This document shows, in pieces, positions 56,704 through 64,000 of a DNA stretch of 64,000 nucleotides (position 1 is the first letter of the stretch; each line of letters opens with the position of its first letter). The translations under genes were made by a program, and so were the position numbers. The DNA is from JBFWWP01 sp050246115. Lineage in GTDB: Bacteria; Planctomycetota; UBA8108; UBA1146; JAJFFE01. The stretch spans positions 145,561-209,560 of the forward strand of contig JBFWWP010000004.1 of NCBI GenBank assembly GCA_050246115.1, read 5' to 3'. The notes beneath the pieces were generated by a model. It did no database searches, was not told the origin of the DNA, and worked only from the letters and a program-made list of their open reading frames with translations.

Positions 56704-57749
56704 AGGACTACTACAAGGTGCTGGGCGTCGAACGCAGCGCCTCCGACGACGATATCAAGAAAGCCTACCGCAAACTCGCGATCCAGTATCACCCGGACAA
56801 GAACCCCGGCAACCAGGTCGCCGAGGAGAAGTTCAAGGAACTGGCAGAGGCGTACGACACCCTGTCGAACGCCGACAAGCGCAAGGAGTACGATGCGTTC
56901 GTTGCCGGCGGCGGCCGGCGGCCCCGCGAGGGCGGCTCTGCCTGGAGTGCGGGTGGCGGATCGATGTCCATGGAAGACATCCTGTCGCGCTTCGGGGACC
57001 TGTTCAGCGCCGACTTCGGGCCTTCCTTTCACCGGCGTCGGCCCGCGGGGCGCCCGGGCTACGATGTGGAGACCGAGCTCGAGGTCGACTTCCGTACCGC
57101 CGCGCTCGGTGGCAAGGTCGAGGTAGCAATCCAAGGAGACTCCCCGTGCGTCCGGTGCCACGGGCGCGGCTTCGAAGGCGAACCGGCTCCGTGTCCCACG
57201 TGCGGGGGCAGCGGTCGCGTCACCCGCGCAGCCGACCAACCCGACCAGTTCTTCACCATCACCCGTCCGTGCGCGGCATGCCAGGGCTCGGGCCAGAGCC
57301 CGGGTTCGGCCTGCAGGACGTGCAACGGCTCAGGCCGTTCCGAGACTGCCCGCAGCGTCGCGATCAACATCCCCGCAGGAGTGAAAGACGGCGCGACGCT
57401 GCGGCTCAAAGGACTCGGCGGAGCGGGCACCGGGGGCGGTCCGGCAGGTGATCTGCGTGTCCTGATCCGCGTAGCCCCGGACCGCGACTTCAAACGCGAG
57501 GACAACGACATTCACTCCGAGATCGAAGTACCGGTCACCACGGCGGTCCTCGGCGGCAAGGTTCCTTTGCGCACCCTCCGCGGCGAGATCGTCGTGACCA
57601 TAGCTCCCGGCACCTCGTCGGGTGAGCGCCTTCGCCTCAAGGGGCAGGGCATCGCGGGCGGCGATCACATCGCGCGAGTGATGGTCAAGGTGCCGAAGTC
57701 ACTCAGCGACCGCGAGCGCGAGCTGTACCGAGAACTCAGCTCGAGCTGA
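56700..57749 (+). CDS. dnaJ: DnaJ chaperone with zinc-finger domain
   Basis: The 349-residue co-chaperone has a J domain (1 to about 66) with HPD (YHPDKNPGN), a Gly/Arg-rich linker (about 70-95), four C-x2-C-x-G-x-G zinc repeats (CVRCHGRG, CPTCGGSG, CAACQGSG, CRTCNGSG) and the C-terminal peptide-binding domain ending in a dimerisation segment. This is the type I (DnaJ) layout. No dnaK or grpE is nearby. It stimulates the ATPase of an Hsp70 encoded elsewhere. Confidence 0.94.
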   Translation: MKDYYKVLGVERSASDDDIKKAYRKLAIQYHPDKNPGNQVAEEKFKELAEAYDTLSNADKRKEYDAFVAGGGRRPREGGSAWSAGGGSMSMEDILSRFGDLFSADFGPSFHRRRPAGRPGYDVETELEVDFRTAALGGKVEVAIQGDSPCVRCHGRGFEGEPAPCPTCGGSGRVTRAADQPDQFFTITRPCAACQGSGQSPGSACRTCNGSGRSETARSVAINIPAGVKDGATLRLKGLGGAGTGGGPAGDLRVLIRVAPDRDFKREDNDIHSEIEVPVTTAVLGGKVPLRTLRGEIVVTIAPGTSSGERLRLKGQGIAGGDHIARVMVKVPKSLSDRERELYRELSSS

Positions 57750-57824
57750 CGCCGGTTGCAAGTGTTCCGGTGGGCCGCCGCCAACCTTTGCGCCGTGGGT
57801 AGGTGTCGCGTGTCAGGACTCACG

Positions 57825-57858
57825 GCCCAAGTCAAGCGTGCACACGCTTGACTTGGGC
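57825..57858. terminator. bidirectional terminator between convergent genes
   Basis: A perfect 15-bp stem, GCCCAAGTCAAGCGT with ACGCTTGACTTGGGC, has a 4-nt loop and lies between the stops of dnaJ (57749) and the beta-helix gene (57870). The T run is weak on both sides. The stem sequence resembles the ends of family-B repeats (CCCAAATCAAGCGC). Confidence 0.65.
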
Positions 57859-57869
57859 TTCGCGGTGTT

Positions 57870-60590
57870 TCAGGGGCAGCCCGTGAACTGGCCGCAGTCG
57901 AGGCTGTCGGCGGTCGGGTCCACAGCGCAAACGTTGGGCGCCGGCAGCGGGGTGCTCGGGGTTCCGAACAAAGCGGCAAGCATCGTGACTGCATCGCCGA
58001 TCTCGAGTGAGCCGTTGTCGTTGCCGTCACAGGAATCGCTGCAGGGCGCCAGGTTCGGGGCGCCGGGGGTCGGGAACAGCACTCCCAGGAAGAAAACGAC
58101 GTCACCGATGTTGCGGCCACCGTCGACATTGCAATCGCCGCGGACTAGCGAGGAACTGGCTGTACCCTGGACTATGCTGAAGGAGCGGTCGGCCCCGGCG
58201 GACGAACGTTGGAAGCGCATGTCGGCAACGACGACCCGCAGCCTGACGTTCGATTGACCGAGGCTCTCGGGGACCTGCCAGCCATAGGTAGTCGTCGTGC
58301 CGGGGAGATCGCGCACGATGTCCTGCCAGGTTCGTCCGCCGTCGAGGGACACTTGTAGCGCGACCGAGCGGATCCCCTCGTCGTCCGTAGCGCTCCAGGA
58401 GACGGGCACCGTCGAACCACCAACGTAGGCTGCGCCCGCAGTCGGCACCAGCAAGCTCACTGTCGGCGGCGCGTCGCCGAGGAGGGAGTCGGGCCGTATC
58501 CCGAAGGGTTCACTGACGAAGAACTTCATCCGGTTCAGGCTCGAACGGAGGATCAAGACCACACGCGCCGAATCGGTGCTGACAAACGGAAGGTCCAGGC
58601 CGAGGGAGAGGCAGGTCAGATAGGTGGTGACGCCGCCCAGCGATTGCCATCGTTGAACGTCGTCCTCGACCACGTAGGCATCAATGCCGTTCGCGGCCAG
58701 AGTGTCGACCGCCTGTGGAGTCCAGCACAGTGCGCCCACGTTGTCCCCTGCGCGGTAGCTGGGGGCCAACGGGGTCGCAAACGTGAGGGTACCGGAGAAG
58801 TTGTGTGTAATGATCGTGATCCAGTGCTCGTCTCGTCCCTCTTGTCCGCTGCTGTCAGTGGCGACCACGCGAATCGCAGGGTTCGTACCCGAGCTGACGA
58901 AGCCGATGTCGGGAACTTGCCACTCGAAGCTTCGGGTGTCGCCGGACAATCCATCGGCAACCACGGTCGTCGTCTGCTGGACCGGGTCGAAGAACTCGAC
59001 GCGGTGCCCCACGAGCGCTTGATCGTCTTCCGAGGTCCAACTCAAGAACACAGTACTGCCAGGTTCGAGGAGCGCCGGCAGCGCAGCGAGGCGCACCACG
59101 GGCAAGTGGTCCGTGTAGTCGGGCTCTGCGACGAGGTAGGGAGTGAAGGAGACTACGCCCTGGGTCGCGTCACCGGTCCCGCCGGGGTTGGTTGGGGCGG
59201 TGGGACCGCTCGCGCTCCCCCACCAGTTGCTGCTCGCGTCGACCGGGCCGCTGATCCTCGTGACACCGACGCCGTTGCCGACGAAACTGTTGCCCCCGCC
59301 GTCACCACTCAGGCCGAGCGGCCAGCTGTTGTTCCAGGCCCCGGTCTGGTTGCCGAGGAACCGGGTCTTGCGCACGACTGCGTTGTTCTGCAGCCCATAC
59401 GCACAGTTCTGGATGATGCAGTCCGCGACGTATCCGGGCCCAGAGGCGGAGTGTTGCCGCACGCCGATTTCGCCCCCGTCGACGACGCAGTGTTCCATCC
59501 AAGAGAAGAACTGGAGACCTTGCCAGGGCGACGCGGGCACGAACCGAGAGAAGGTCACCGGGGAGGTTGGTGTACCCCGCACCTCGATACGCCCGAAGTC
59601 CTGCCAAATCGAGGCGCCGGGCCCCAATCGAACGTCCGCACCGGGATCGAAGCGGAGTGTCCCGCCGAAGATCACATACGCACCGCGGACCACGTAGGGA
59701 ATGCCCACTGCGCTCCACACGACGCGAGCGCCTCGGTCGCCGTCATTCGGCACGTCAACGAAGTCATTGGTATTGCCGGTCGCCGGGAGCGTGCTGCCCG
59801 GGAGGATCCCCGCGTCGTTGAGGTGTACCGGGTAAAGGTTGCTCTGCAACTGGGTGTTCGCGGCGAACAGGTAGTTGCCGGACTCGATGAAAACCCCGGC
59901 CCCCGCGGCTCCGGTCACACTCAAGCCATCGAGCAACACCTCGCCGCGCAGGTCGTAGAGATGCAAGCCTTCGTACGGTGAATTGATCACCGTGAGCCCG
60001 TCGATGCGGACATAGCCACTCCCGAGCTCGCAGTACGCCCCTGTGATTTGGGTGTTGCGCAGGGACACCGTGCACTTCTGCAACCGCGTCTCCACGCCGT
60101 TCAGCTGGCACCCATCGAGCGCGAGGAACGGGCGGGTGTTCCAGACATAGAACGGGGCGCCCACCGTGGTGATACTGCCGGGCAGGTTGAAGGTCGAGTC
60201 GGTGAAGGTCATCCGCCCTGAGTCGGCGGGTTCCACGGTGCAGGAGAGCTGCGCCCCCTCCAGATCGACGCGGCCGCCAACCAGGAGCTTCGCGTCGGTG
60301 CCGCCGTTCACGAGGATCGGGTCGGTCGCCGTACCGACGCCAACGAGTTCGCCAAGCACCTGCAGCGTGGACCCTGCTTGCATCTGCACTACGACACCTG
60401 CTTCGAGCATGACGACGGTGGTCGCGGGAACCACGACCGTGTTGGCAATGACGTGCGGGTTGTCGGCAGCATGCCAGACGGTCATTGTCTGCGCCTGGGC
60501 GGTGCAAACCGCGGCCAGGACCATCCCCCACGCGGCTGAGTAGGAGGCAAGTCGTAACCGTGGTCGAGTCGCCTGTCGGGAACTGCTCAT
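57870..60590 (-). CDS. secreted right-handed beta-helix protein with dockerin-like C-terminus
   Basis: The 906-residue product has a signal peptide ending TAQAQ. A long repetitive region (about 35-520) follows, with NosD/pectate-lyase-like short strands (SLRNTQITGAYCELG, FVGNGVGVTRISG, SSNWWGSASGPT). Two or three Ig/fibronectin-like segments follow (about 525-800; VSLLVPTAGAAYVGGSTVPV). Residues of about 810-906 form the same double calcium-loop tail as in two other proteins here (RGDCNVDGGRNIGD, CDGNDNGSLEIGDA, final GCP). GGAGGGCCC precedes the ATG. It is probably an exported carbohydrate-binding or adhesion protein. Confidence 0.85.
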   Translation of the reverse strand: MSSSRQATRPRLRLASYSAAWGMVLAAVCTAQAQTMTVWHAADNPHVIANTVVVPATTVVMLEAGVVVQMQAGSTLQVLGELVGVGTATDPILVNGGTDAKLLVGGRVDLEGAQLSCTVEPADSGRMTFTDSTFNLPGSITTVGAPFYVWNTRPFLALDGCQLNGVETRLQKCTVSLRNTQITGAYCELGSGYVRIDGLTVINSPYEGLHLYDLRGEVLLDGLSVTGAAGAGVFIESGNYLFAANTQLQSNLYPVHLNDAGILPGSTLPATGNTNDFVDVPNDGDRGARVVWSAVGIPYVVRGAYVIFGGTLRFDPGADVRLGPGASIWQDFGRIEVRGTPTSPVTFSRFVPASPWQGLQFFSWMEHCVVDGGEIGVRQHSASGPGYVADCIIQNCAYGLQNNAVVRKTRFLGNQTGAWNNSWPLGLSGDGGGNSFVGNGVGVTRISGPVDASSNWWGSASGPTAPTNPGGTGDATQGVVSFTPYLVAEPDYTDHLPVVRLAALPALLEPGSTVFLSWTSEDDQALVGHRVEFFDPVQQTTTVVADGLSGDTRSFEWQVPDIGFVSSGTNPAIRVVATDSSGQEGRDEHWITIITHNFSGTLTFATPLAPSYRAGDNVGALCWTPQAVDTLAANGIDAYVVEDDVQRWQSLGGVTTYLTCLSLGLDLPFVSTDSARVVLILRSSLNRMKFFVSEPFGIRPDSLLGDAPPTVSLLVPTAGAAYVGGSTVPVSWSATDDEGIRSVALQVSLDGGRTWQDIVRDLPGTTTTYGWQVPESLGQSNVRLRVVVADMRFQRSSAGADRSFSIVQGTASSSLVRGDCNVDGGRNIGDVVFFLGVLFPTPGAPNLAPCSDSCDGNDNGSLEIGDAVTMLAALFGTPSTPLPAPNVCAVDPTADSLDCGQFTGCP

Positions 60591-61127
60591 AGGGCCCTCC
60601 GGGTCTGTCAGTGTTCGAGGAGACCGTCGTTGCGCTTCTGTGCGCCGCGCTCCGCGTCGCTCGCGAGCAAGCCACGGGCCGTTCTGGTCGCCGTGCGCCA
60701 AGCTGTTTTATGAGAACGACTTCAGGCCAAGAAGTAGTATGGAAGGGGAGCGCGGAGGCGGGTCCGCATCGAGTGAGTCTGGCCAAAGCGGCGGCCCCGT
60801 GGTCGCGGGCAGCCAGCCCGTGTGAGACTCGCTTACGCCTTGGACGGCACGAAGCGCGTAGTGGCGCGGAGCCTGCTCCCGAGGCCGCCTCTTGTCAAGG
60901 GTTGATCCGCGCCTTCTTGGGCTTGCGATCCTGAGATTCGCGGTCACGTCGCGGCCTCGGCCGGCGTGATGTCATCGACGGCGATGGACGCGCGAAGGCG
61001 GGAGGTCACGCCACTGGCGTACCTACCGCGCGCCTCGCGAGTAAACTCGGGTGCTCGCGGCGCGAGCCACCGAGTTCAGAAGTTTGCACGCGTGGACTGC
61101 GGCGGTTCGGAAAGGAACGGAGAAACC
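60591..61127. other. 537-bp divergent intergenic region, nothing recognised
   Basis: This lies between the divergent beta-helix gene and the small dockerin-tail gene, so it should hold two promoters. No repeats of families A-D and no structured element stood out. The open frames have no family features. Confidence 0.45.
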
Positions 61128-61799
61128 ATGAAGACGTGCGGTTGGGCGACGGTCGTGCTACTGGGTTCGTGCTCGCTGGCCCCCGTGGAGTGCCACGCAG
61201 GGCTGAACATCTTGAATGGCCCAACTCAGGTCCATGCCGACGCCACGGGTTGTTTCGCGTTCGACTACACCTACACGGTGGGTCCCGGCGGCACCGAGAT
61301 CGCCGGCATCCTGCTGGGCGGAAACGACAACACGACCGTGCCGGGTCTCGTGATCGATTTCTTCTGCATCACCACCTTCCCCGAAGGCGAAGTGTTCGTG
61401 TATCCGGTGGCAGGCTGTCTCGTGGATCCGCTTCAGGCGGGCCTCATCACGATCATCCTGACGGGTTGCGATGCCGGTGAGTTCCATAGGATCGAAACGC
61501 TGGTGCTGCCGTGCTGCGCGAGCCCGCAGTTCAAGCGCGGCGATTGCAACGCGGACGGCGCTTTCAACGTTGCCGACGCGGTCACGTTGCTCGGCTTTCT
61601 GTTCGGCGGTGGGCCGAGCGCTCTGGCGTGCGAGAGTGCTTGCGATGCCAATGACGATGGATCGCTCAACATCGCTGACGCAGTCGCCAAGCTCGGGTCG
61701 CTCTTCGGCGGTGCCGGACCGCTGCCGGCGCCCACGTCGTGCGGCGCCGACCCGACCGCGGATGGATTGCAGTGCGCCACGTATCCGGTCTGCCCATGA
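61128..61799 (+). CDS. small secreted protein with dockerin-like C-terminus
   Basis: The 223-residue product has a signal peptide (about 1-24, ending CHAG), a beta-rich domain of about 105 residues with Cys pairs (CFAFDYTYTVGPGG; DFFCITTF; VAGCLVDP; LPCCASP), and the double calcium-loop tail (RGDCNADGAFNVADA, CDANDDGSLNIADA, ending PVCP). GGAG precedes the ATG. The first domain is unassigned. The tail may sort or anchor the protein. Confidence 0.82.
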   Translation: MKTCGWATVVLLGSCSLAPVECHAGLNILNGPTQVHADATGCFAFDYTYTVGPGGTEIAGILLGGNDNTTVPGLVIDFFCITTFPEGEVFVYPVAGCLVDPLQAGLITIILTGCDAGEFHRIETLVLPCCASPQFKRGDCNADGAFNVADAVTLLGFLFGGGPSALACESACDANDDGSLNIADAVAKLGSLFGGAGPLPAPTSCGADPTADGLQCATYPVCP

Positions 61800-61810
61800 C
61801 GACTCGCGGG

Positions 61811-61863
61811 TCTTGGCGCTGGGCCGAACGTCGCCGGCGCGTCGGTTGAGCCCAGCGCCAAGA
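61811..61863. terminator. inverted repeat between convergent genes, probable bidirectional terminator
   Basis: Arms TCTTGGCGCTGGGC and GCCCAGCGCCAAGA form a perfect 14-bp stem around a 25-nt loop that can itself fold (CCGA/TCGG). It lies just after the stop of the small dockerin-tail gene and before the 3' end of the serpin gene. The T run is short. Confidence 0.55.
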
Positions 61864-61889
61864 GCAGTTCCCGAGGCAGCCAGCAGCCG

Positions 61890-63125
61890 TTAACCCCGCG
61901 GGTCGACGACCCGGCCGAGGAACAAAATGCAGTTCGTCGCGCGGTCGTGGATCCAGAACAAGAACGGGTGATCCGCCACGAACCGCGGATTTGGGCGCGG
62001 CGCGGCGCGCTTGAGGACCACCCCCGTGGCGGCGGCAGCCTCGGTCCCCTCTTCGTTCACCTCGACGAAGGCCTCGTGGATCACGTTCGAGATGGCGAGC
62101 GGCTCGCCCTCGGTCATTCGGGAGAAGTCGGCGCGCGTTGTGAACGTACTCTCCATCCCGAGCTTGGCGAGCACCGGCGCGAGTTCCACTCGGGTTCGGA
62201 GACGGAACCGTGGGAGCACGATCGCGACCGAGGTCGGCTCGAGGAGCGCGGTCCAAGCGGCAGCTTGGTCAGCGCTCAACTTCGCCTCGAGCTCGGCTAG
62301 GCCGTCGACCGAGTCCGGGAGCAGGATCACCATGGAGAACCGATCGCCTGCATAGGGCAACCCGAGGAGTTGCCACCCATCACCCCGTGCGTGCGGGAAT
62401 CGGGACTTCGAGCGCATGAGGGGCACGTCCACGGTCTGGTCGGGCCGTACGTGAAACGGACCGTCTTGCGTGTTCGCGCTCTCGAAGCGCGTGATCCATG
62501 TCCCCTTGAAGCAGATCGCGTTGGTGATCACGAGTCTCGTGCTGGCGTCGAGGATCCCCTCGGGAATCAACTGCGGGATCTTCGCGTCGGTGCGCTCGCT
62601 GACCCATTGATTGATCGTGTCTCGGCACGCCGCGGAGTCGGCGGCGAAGTCGAGGTGCGCATGGGTCGCGTCGAAGTAGCGCTGGCATTCTTCGATGAAC
62701 GACGGTCGCCACCCGACTCCGGACTGCCCCCAGAACCGGTTGGCGATCACGAGCTGGGATCGGTCCAAGTCACGCCTCCGGTAGGGCTCGTGGATGGCCG
62801 CCCGCGATTGCAGCGCAGCTGCGCGGTCGGCACCGAGGTGAAGGGCGGTTGCCATTTCCTGCTCGGTCTTGCCCGCGGCCCCAACGTACGCGAGGGTCAA
62901 GGCCGCCGACACACTGTACGGCGACACGAACAGGTTGCCGTCCCGGCTTCTCAGTTCACCGTAGAGTTCGAACGCGAAGCGCCTCAGACCAGCGGCTTCG
63001 ACAGCGACGGCGTCGTCCGGTGGCGGCGGCGAGGCCTGCGGCTCCTGGGCCATAGATGGGTGGCGTCCCAGGAGGAAAAGGACGAAGGCGACGCAGTAGA
63101 GGAGGGTCAACACAGGTAGCCGCAT
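61890..63125 (-). CDS. secreted serpin (serine protease inhibitor)
   Basis: The 411-residue product has a signal peptide (about 1-26, ending SMAQ) and a complete serpin fold: NLFVSPYSVSAALTLAYVGA, NAICFKGTW, VPLMRS, SMVILLP, and the hinge EEGTEAAAATG (358-368). The reactive loop continues VVLKRAAPRPNPRF before the conserved HPFLFWI. The small residues in the hinge argue for an inhibitory serpin. The P1 residue is probably in the K-R-A-A stretch but cannot be fixed. AAGGAA precedes the ATG. Confidence 0.95.
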   Translation of the reverse strand: MRLPVLTLLYCVAFVLFLLGRHPSMAQEPQASPPPPDDAVAVEAAGLRRFAFELYGELRSRDGNLFVSPYSVSAALTLAYVGAAGKTEQEMATALHLGADRAAALQSRAAIHEPYRRRDLDRSQLVIANRFWGQSGVGWRPSFIEECQRYFDATHAHLDFAADSAACRDTINQWVSERTDAKIPQLIPEGILDASTRLVITNAICFKGTWITRFESANTQDGPFHVRPDQTVDVPLMRSKSRFPHARGDGWQLLGLPYAGDRFSMVILLPDSVDGLAELEAKLSADQAAAWTALLEPTSVAIVLPRFRLRTRVELAPVLAKLGMESTFTTRADFSRMTEGEPLAISNVIHEAFVEVNEEGTEAAAATGVVLKRAAPRPNPRFVADHPFLFWIHDRATNCILFLGRVVDPRG

Positions 63126-63635
63126 CAGAGATGGTTCCTTTCGAGCCGCTAGGTTCGGAGGGCGCCCTAGAGCGTGCCTGACCGAATGATCCGGGCCGAG
63201 TTCCCGGGCGCACCGGAAACACTCGGAGAATCCGTTGCGGGCATGGAGTTTCTCGCGTCACGCAGGACCTTCGCGTGGGGGTCCGCCGACTCAGCGCTAC
63301 CACTGTGCGAGTGCGGTACGACGGTGCGGCAGTTCGCGCGAAGGTCGGAGCGGATGCGGTCGCGGGTTGAGCGAGGGTCGCGCGCGAGGGTCGGGGCGGA
63401 TGCGGACAGGCTGTCCGCGCTCCCAGGGCGCGCCGGGGCGTTCGAGGGGCGTTGGGCTCGGAGGATGCGTCGCGGCGCTGAATGGGCGGTGACGATGGAA
63501 GAGGAGTCGGGACGGAGAACGGAGGAGGGGGCGTCGGTTGCCGGTGCGGCTCACGGGATGAGTCAGGCTCGCGCGCGAGGGTCGCATTGCGGATGCGGAC
63601 CCAGGTCCGCTGCCAAGCTGCGTATCGGTGCTAGG
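63126..63635. other. non-coding region with repeat C3
   Basis: This is the upstream region of the serpin gene. It contains a partial family-C repeat (63381-63490) and a related GCGGAC-ccag-GTCCGC palindrome at about 63595-63610. No gene was recognised. Confidence 0.5.
63381..63490 (+). repeat. family-C repeat, partial copy C3
   Basis: It shares with C1 and C2 GGCGGATGCGGACAGG, CTGTCCGCGCTCCCAGGGCG, GGGCTCGGAGGATGCG and GCTGAATGGGCGG in the same order, 31 kb away. It stops after the first 110 bp of the C1 unit. Confidence 0.8.
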
Positions 63636-63770
63636 GTGCGCTTCCCTCGCCTGCTGTTCGAGCAGGGCCTCAGCAAGCACGAGAACCAGCGCCTCATGAT
63701 CCAGATCGACACCGAGCCGCAGCACTTCGATTACCGACCCACCCTCGCGCGCCTGGACAAGTTCGACGTC
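63636..63770 (+). pseudogene. coding remnant, weakly AbiEii-nucleotidyltransferase-like
   Basis: One frame reads VRFPRLLFEQGLSKHENQRL, then MIQIDTEPQHFDYRP and LARLDKFDV, with G or C at almost every third codon position, as in real genes here. I see no start or proper continuation on either side. The I-Q-I-D-T-E-P stretch resembles the strand after the nucleotidyltransferase core in AbiEii-type toxins, but this rests on recall of the pattern only. It is likely a gene fragment. Confidence 0.3.
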
Positions 63771-63781
63771 TCACCTCGTCC

Positions 63782-64000
63782 TCAGGCCATCGGGTCGGAC
63801 AGCAGCCACTCGTACGCGGGCTGCACCTCGATTCCCGCGGGCACGGCGCCTGGGCTCGGGGGAAACACCCGCCGGGGAAACACCCGCCCGAGAGTAATCC
63901 CCGTGCCCCGCCCCCCACCACTCGAGCAACCGCCTCCGGTGCTTCGTCCTGGTTCGGTCGTTCGACGACGAAGGCCCCAGGGCCGACGATTCCTTGACGT
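63782..64000 (-). CDS. possible 3' end of an unrecognised gene, open to the window edge
   Basis: A minus-strand frame ending in TGA at 63782 reads GITLGRVFP, a duplicated RRVFP-like segment (15-bp tandem repeat near 63856-63890), then AGIEVQPAYEWLLSDPMA. The last 18 residues look like a genuine protein C-terminus; the part nearer the edge is low-complexity and may be out of frame. No family was recognised. Confidence 0.25.
   Translation of the reverse strand, partial: TSRNRRPWGLRRRTTEPGRSTGGGCSSGGGRGTGITLGRVFPRRVFPPSPGAVPAGIEVQPAYEWLLSDPMA

Overview
The window is a 64-kb, GC-rich chromosomal scaffold with two 100-N assembly gaps (51212-51311 and 55655-55754), so it is probably part of a draft or metagenome-assembled genome. 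I infer the phylum Planctomycetota. Three secreted proteins end in the same double RGDCN-DG / DA-x-LLGxLF calcium-binding module with a terminal Cys-Pro, which I associate with planctomycetes. The cytochrome oxidase genes ccoN and ccoO are fused, and several products are secreted serpin, propeller or beta-helix proteins. No rRNA, tRNA, transposase or CRISPR array was recognised.

Layout. 0.4-1.8 kb: NtrC-type regulator (-), then a 1-kb non-coding stretch with three inverted repeats ahead of purF (+). 4.3-7.3 kb: ECF sigma / anti-sigma / PDZ operon (-). 7.6-10.4 kb: two membrane proteins (+). 10.7-14.9 kb: a lipoprotein followed by a secreted protein made of 102 consecutive octapeptides beginning with His (-). 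15.3-23.8 kb: serA and the fatty-acid/phospholipid locus rpmF-plsX-fabH-fabD-fabG-acpP-fabF (-). 24.5-28.7 kb: alaS, thpR and a PfkB kinase (-). 28.9-31.3 kb: serS and a HAMP membrane protein (+). 31.9-33.9 kb: yidD, rnpA and a leucine-dehydrogenase-like gene (-). 34.6-38.2 kb: LolCD-like ABC transporter and an FHA-GAF-HD protein (+). 38.5-42 kb: two lipoproteins, one a 14-repeat FG-GAP protein. 42-50.9 kb: a complete cbb3 oxidase locus, ccoNO-Q-P-G-H-(TauE/SafE)-I-S (-). 51.3-55.6 kb: ABC efflux ATPase, permease and adaptor (-). 55.8-57.7 kb: UspA fragment, small Hsp20-like protein and DnaJ (+). 57.9-63.1 kb: two proteins with the dockerin-like tail and a secreted serpin. The last 0.9 kb holds repeats and gene remnants.

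How the parts fit. Most of the window is housekeeping: lipid synthesis, translation and microaerobic respiration with its copper loading and maturation genes. Between these lies an unusual secreted-protein repertoire and four families of dispersed intergenic repeats. The two strongest novelty candidates are (1) the octapeptide protein at 10712-13549, whose H-D-P-x-x-S-x-x units are mostly organised into 10-unit (80-residue) super-repeats marked by one Trp, and (2) a 181-bp element with terminal inverted repeats. That element is present three times at identical length, always in the same orientation downstream of a gene, and twice its first base is the last base of the stop codon.
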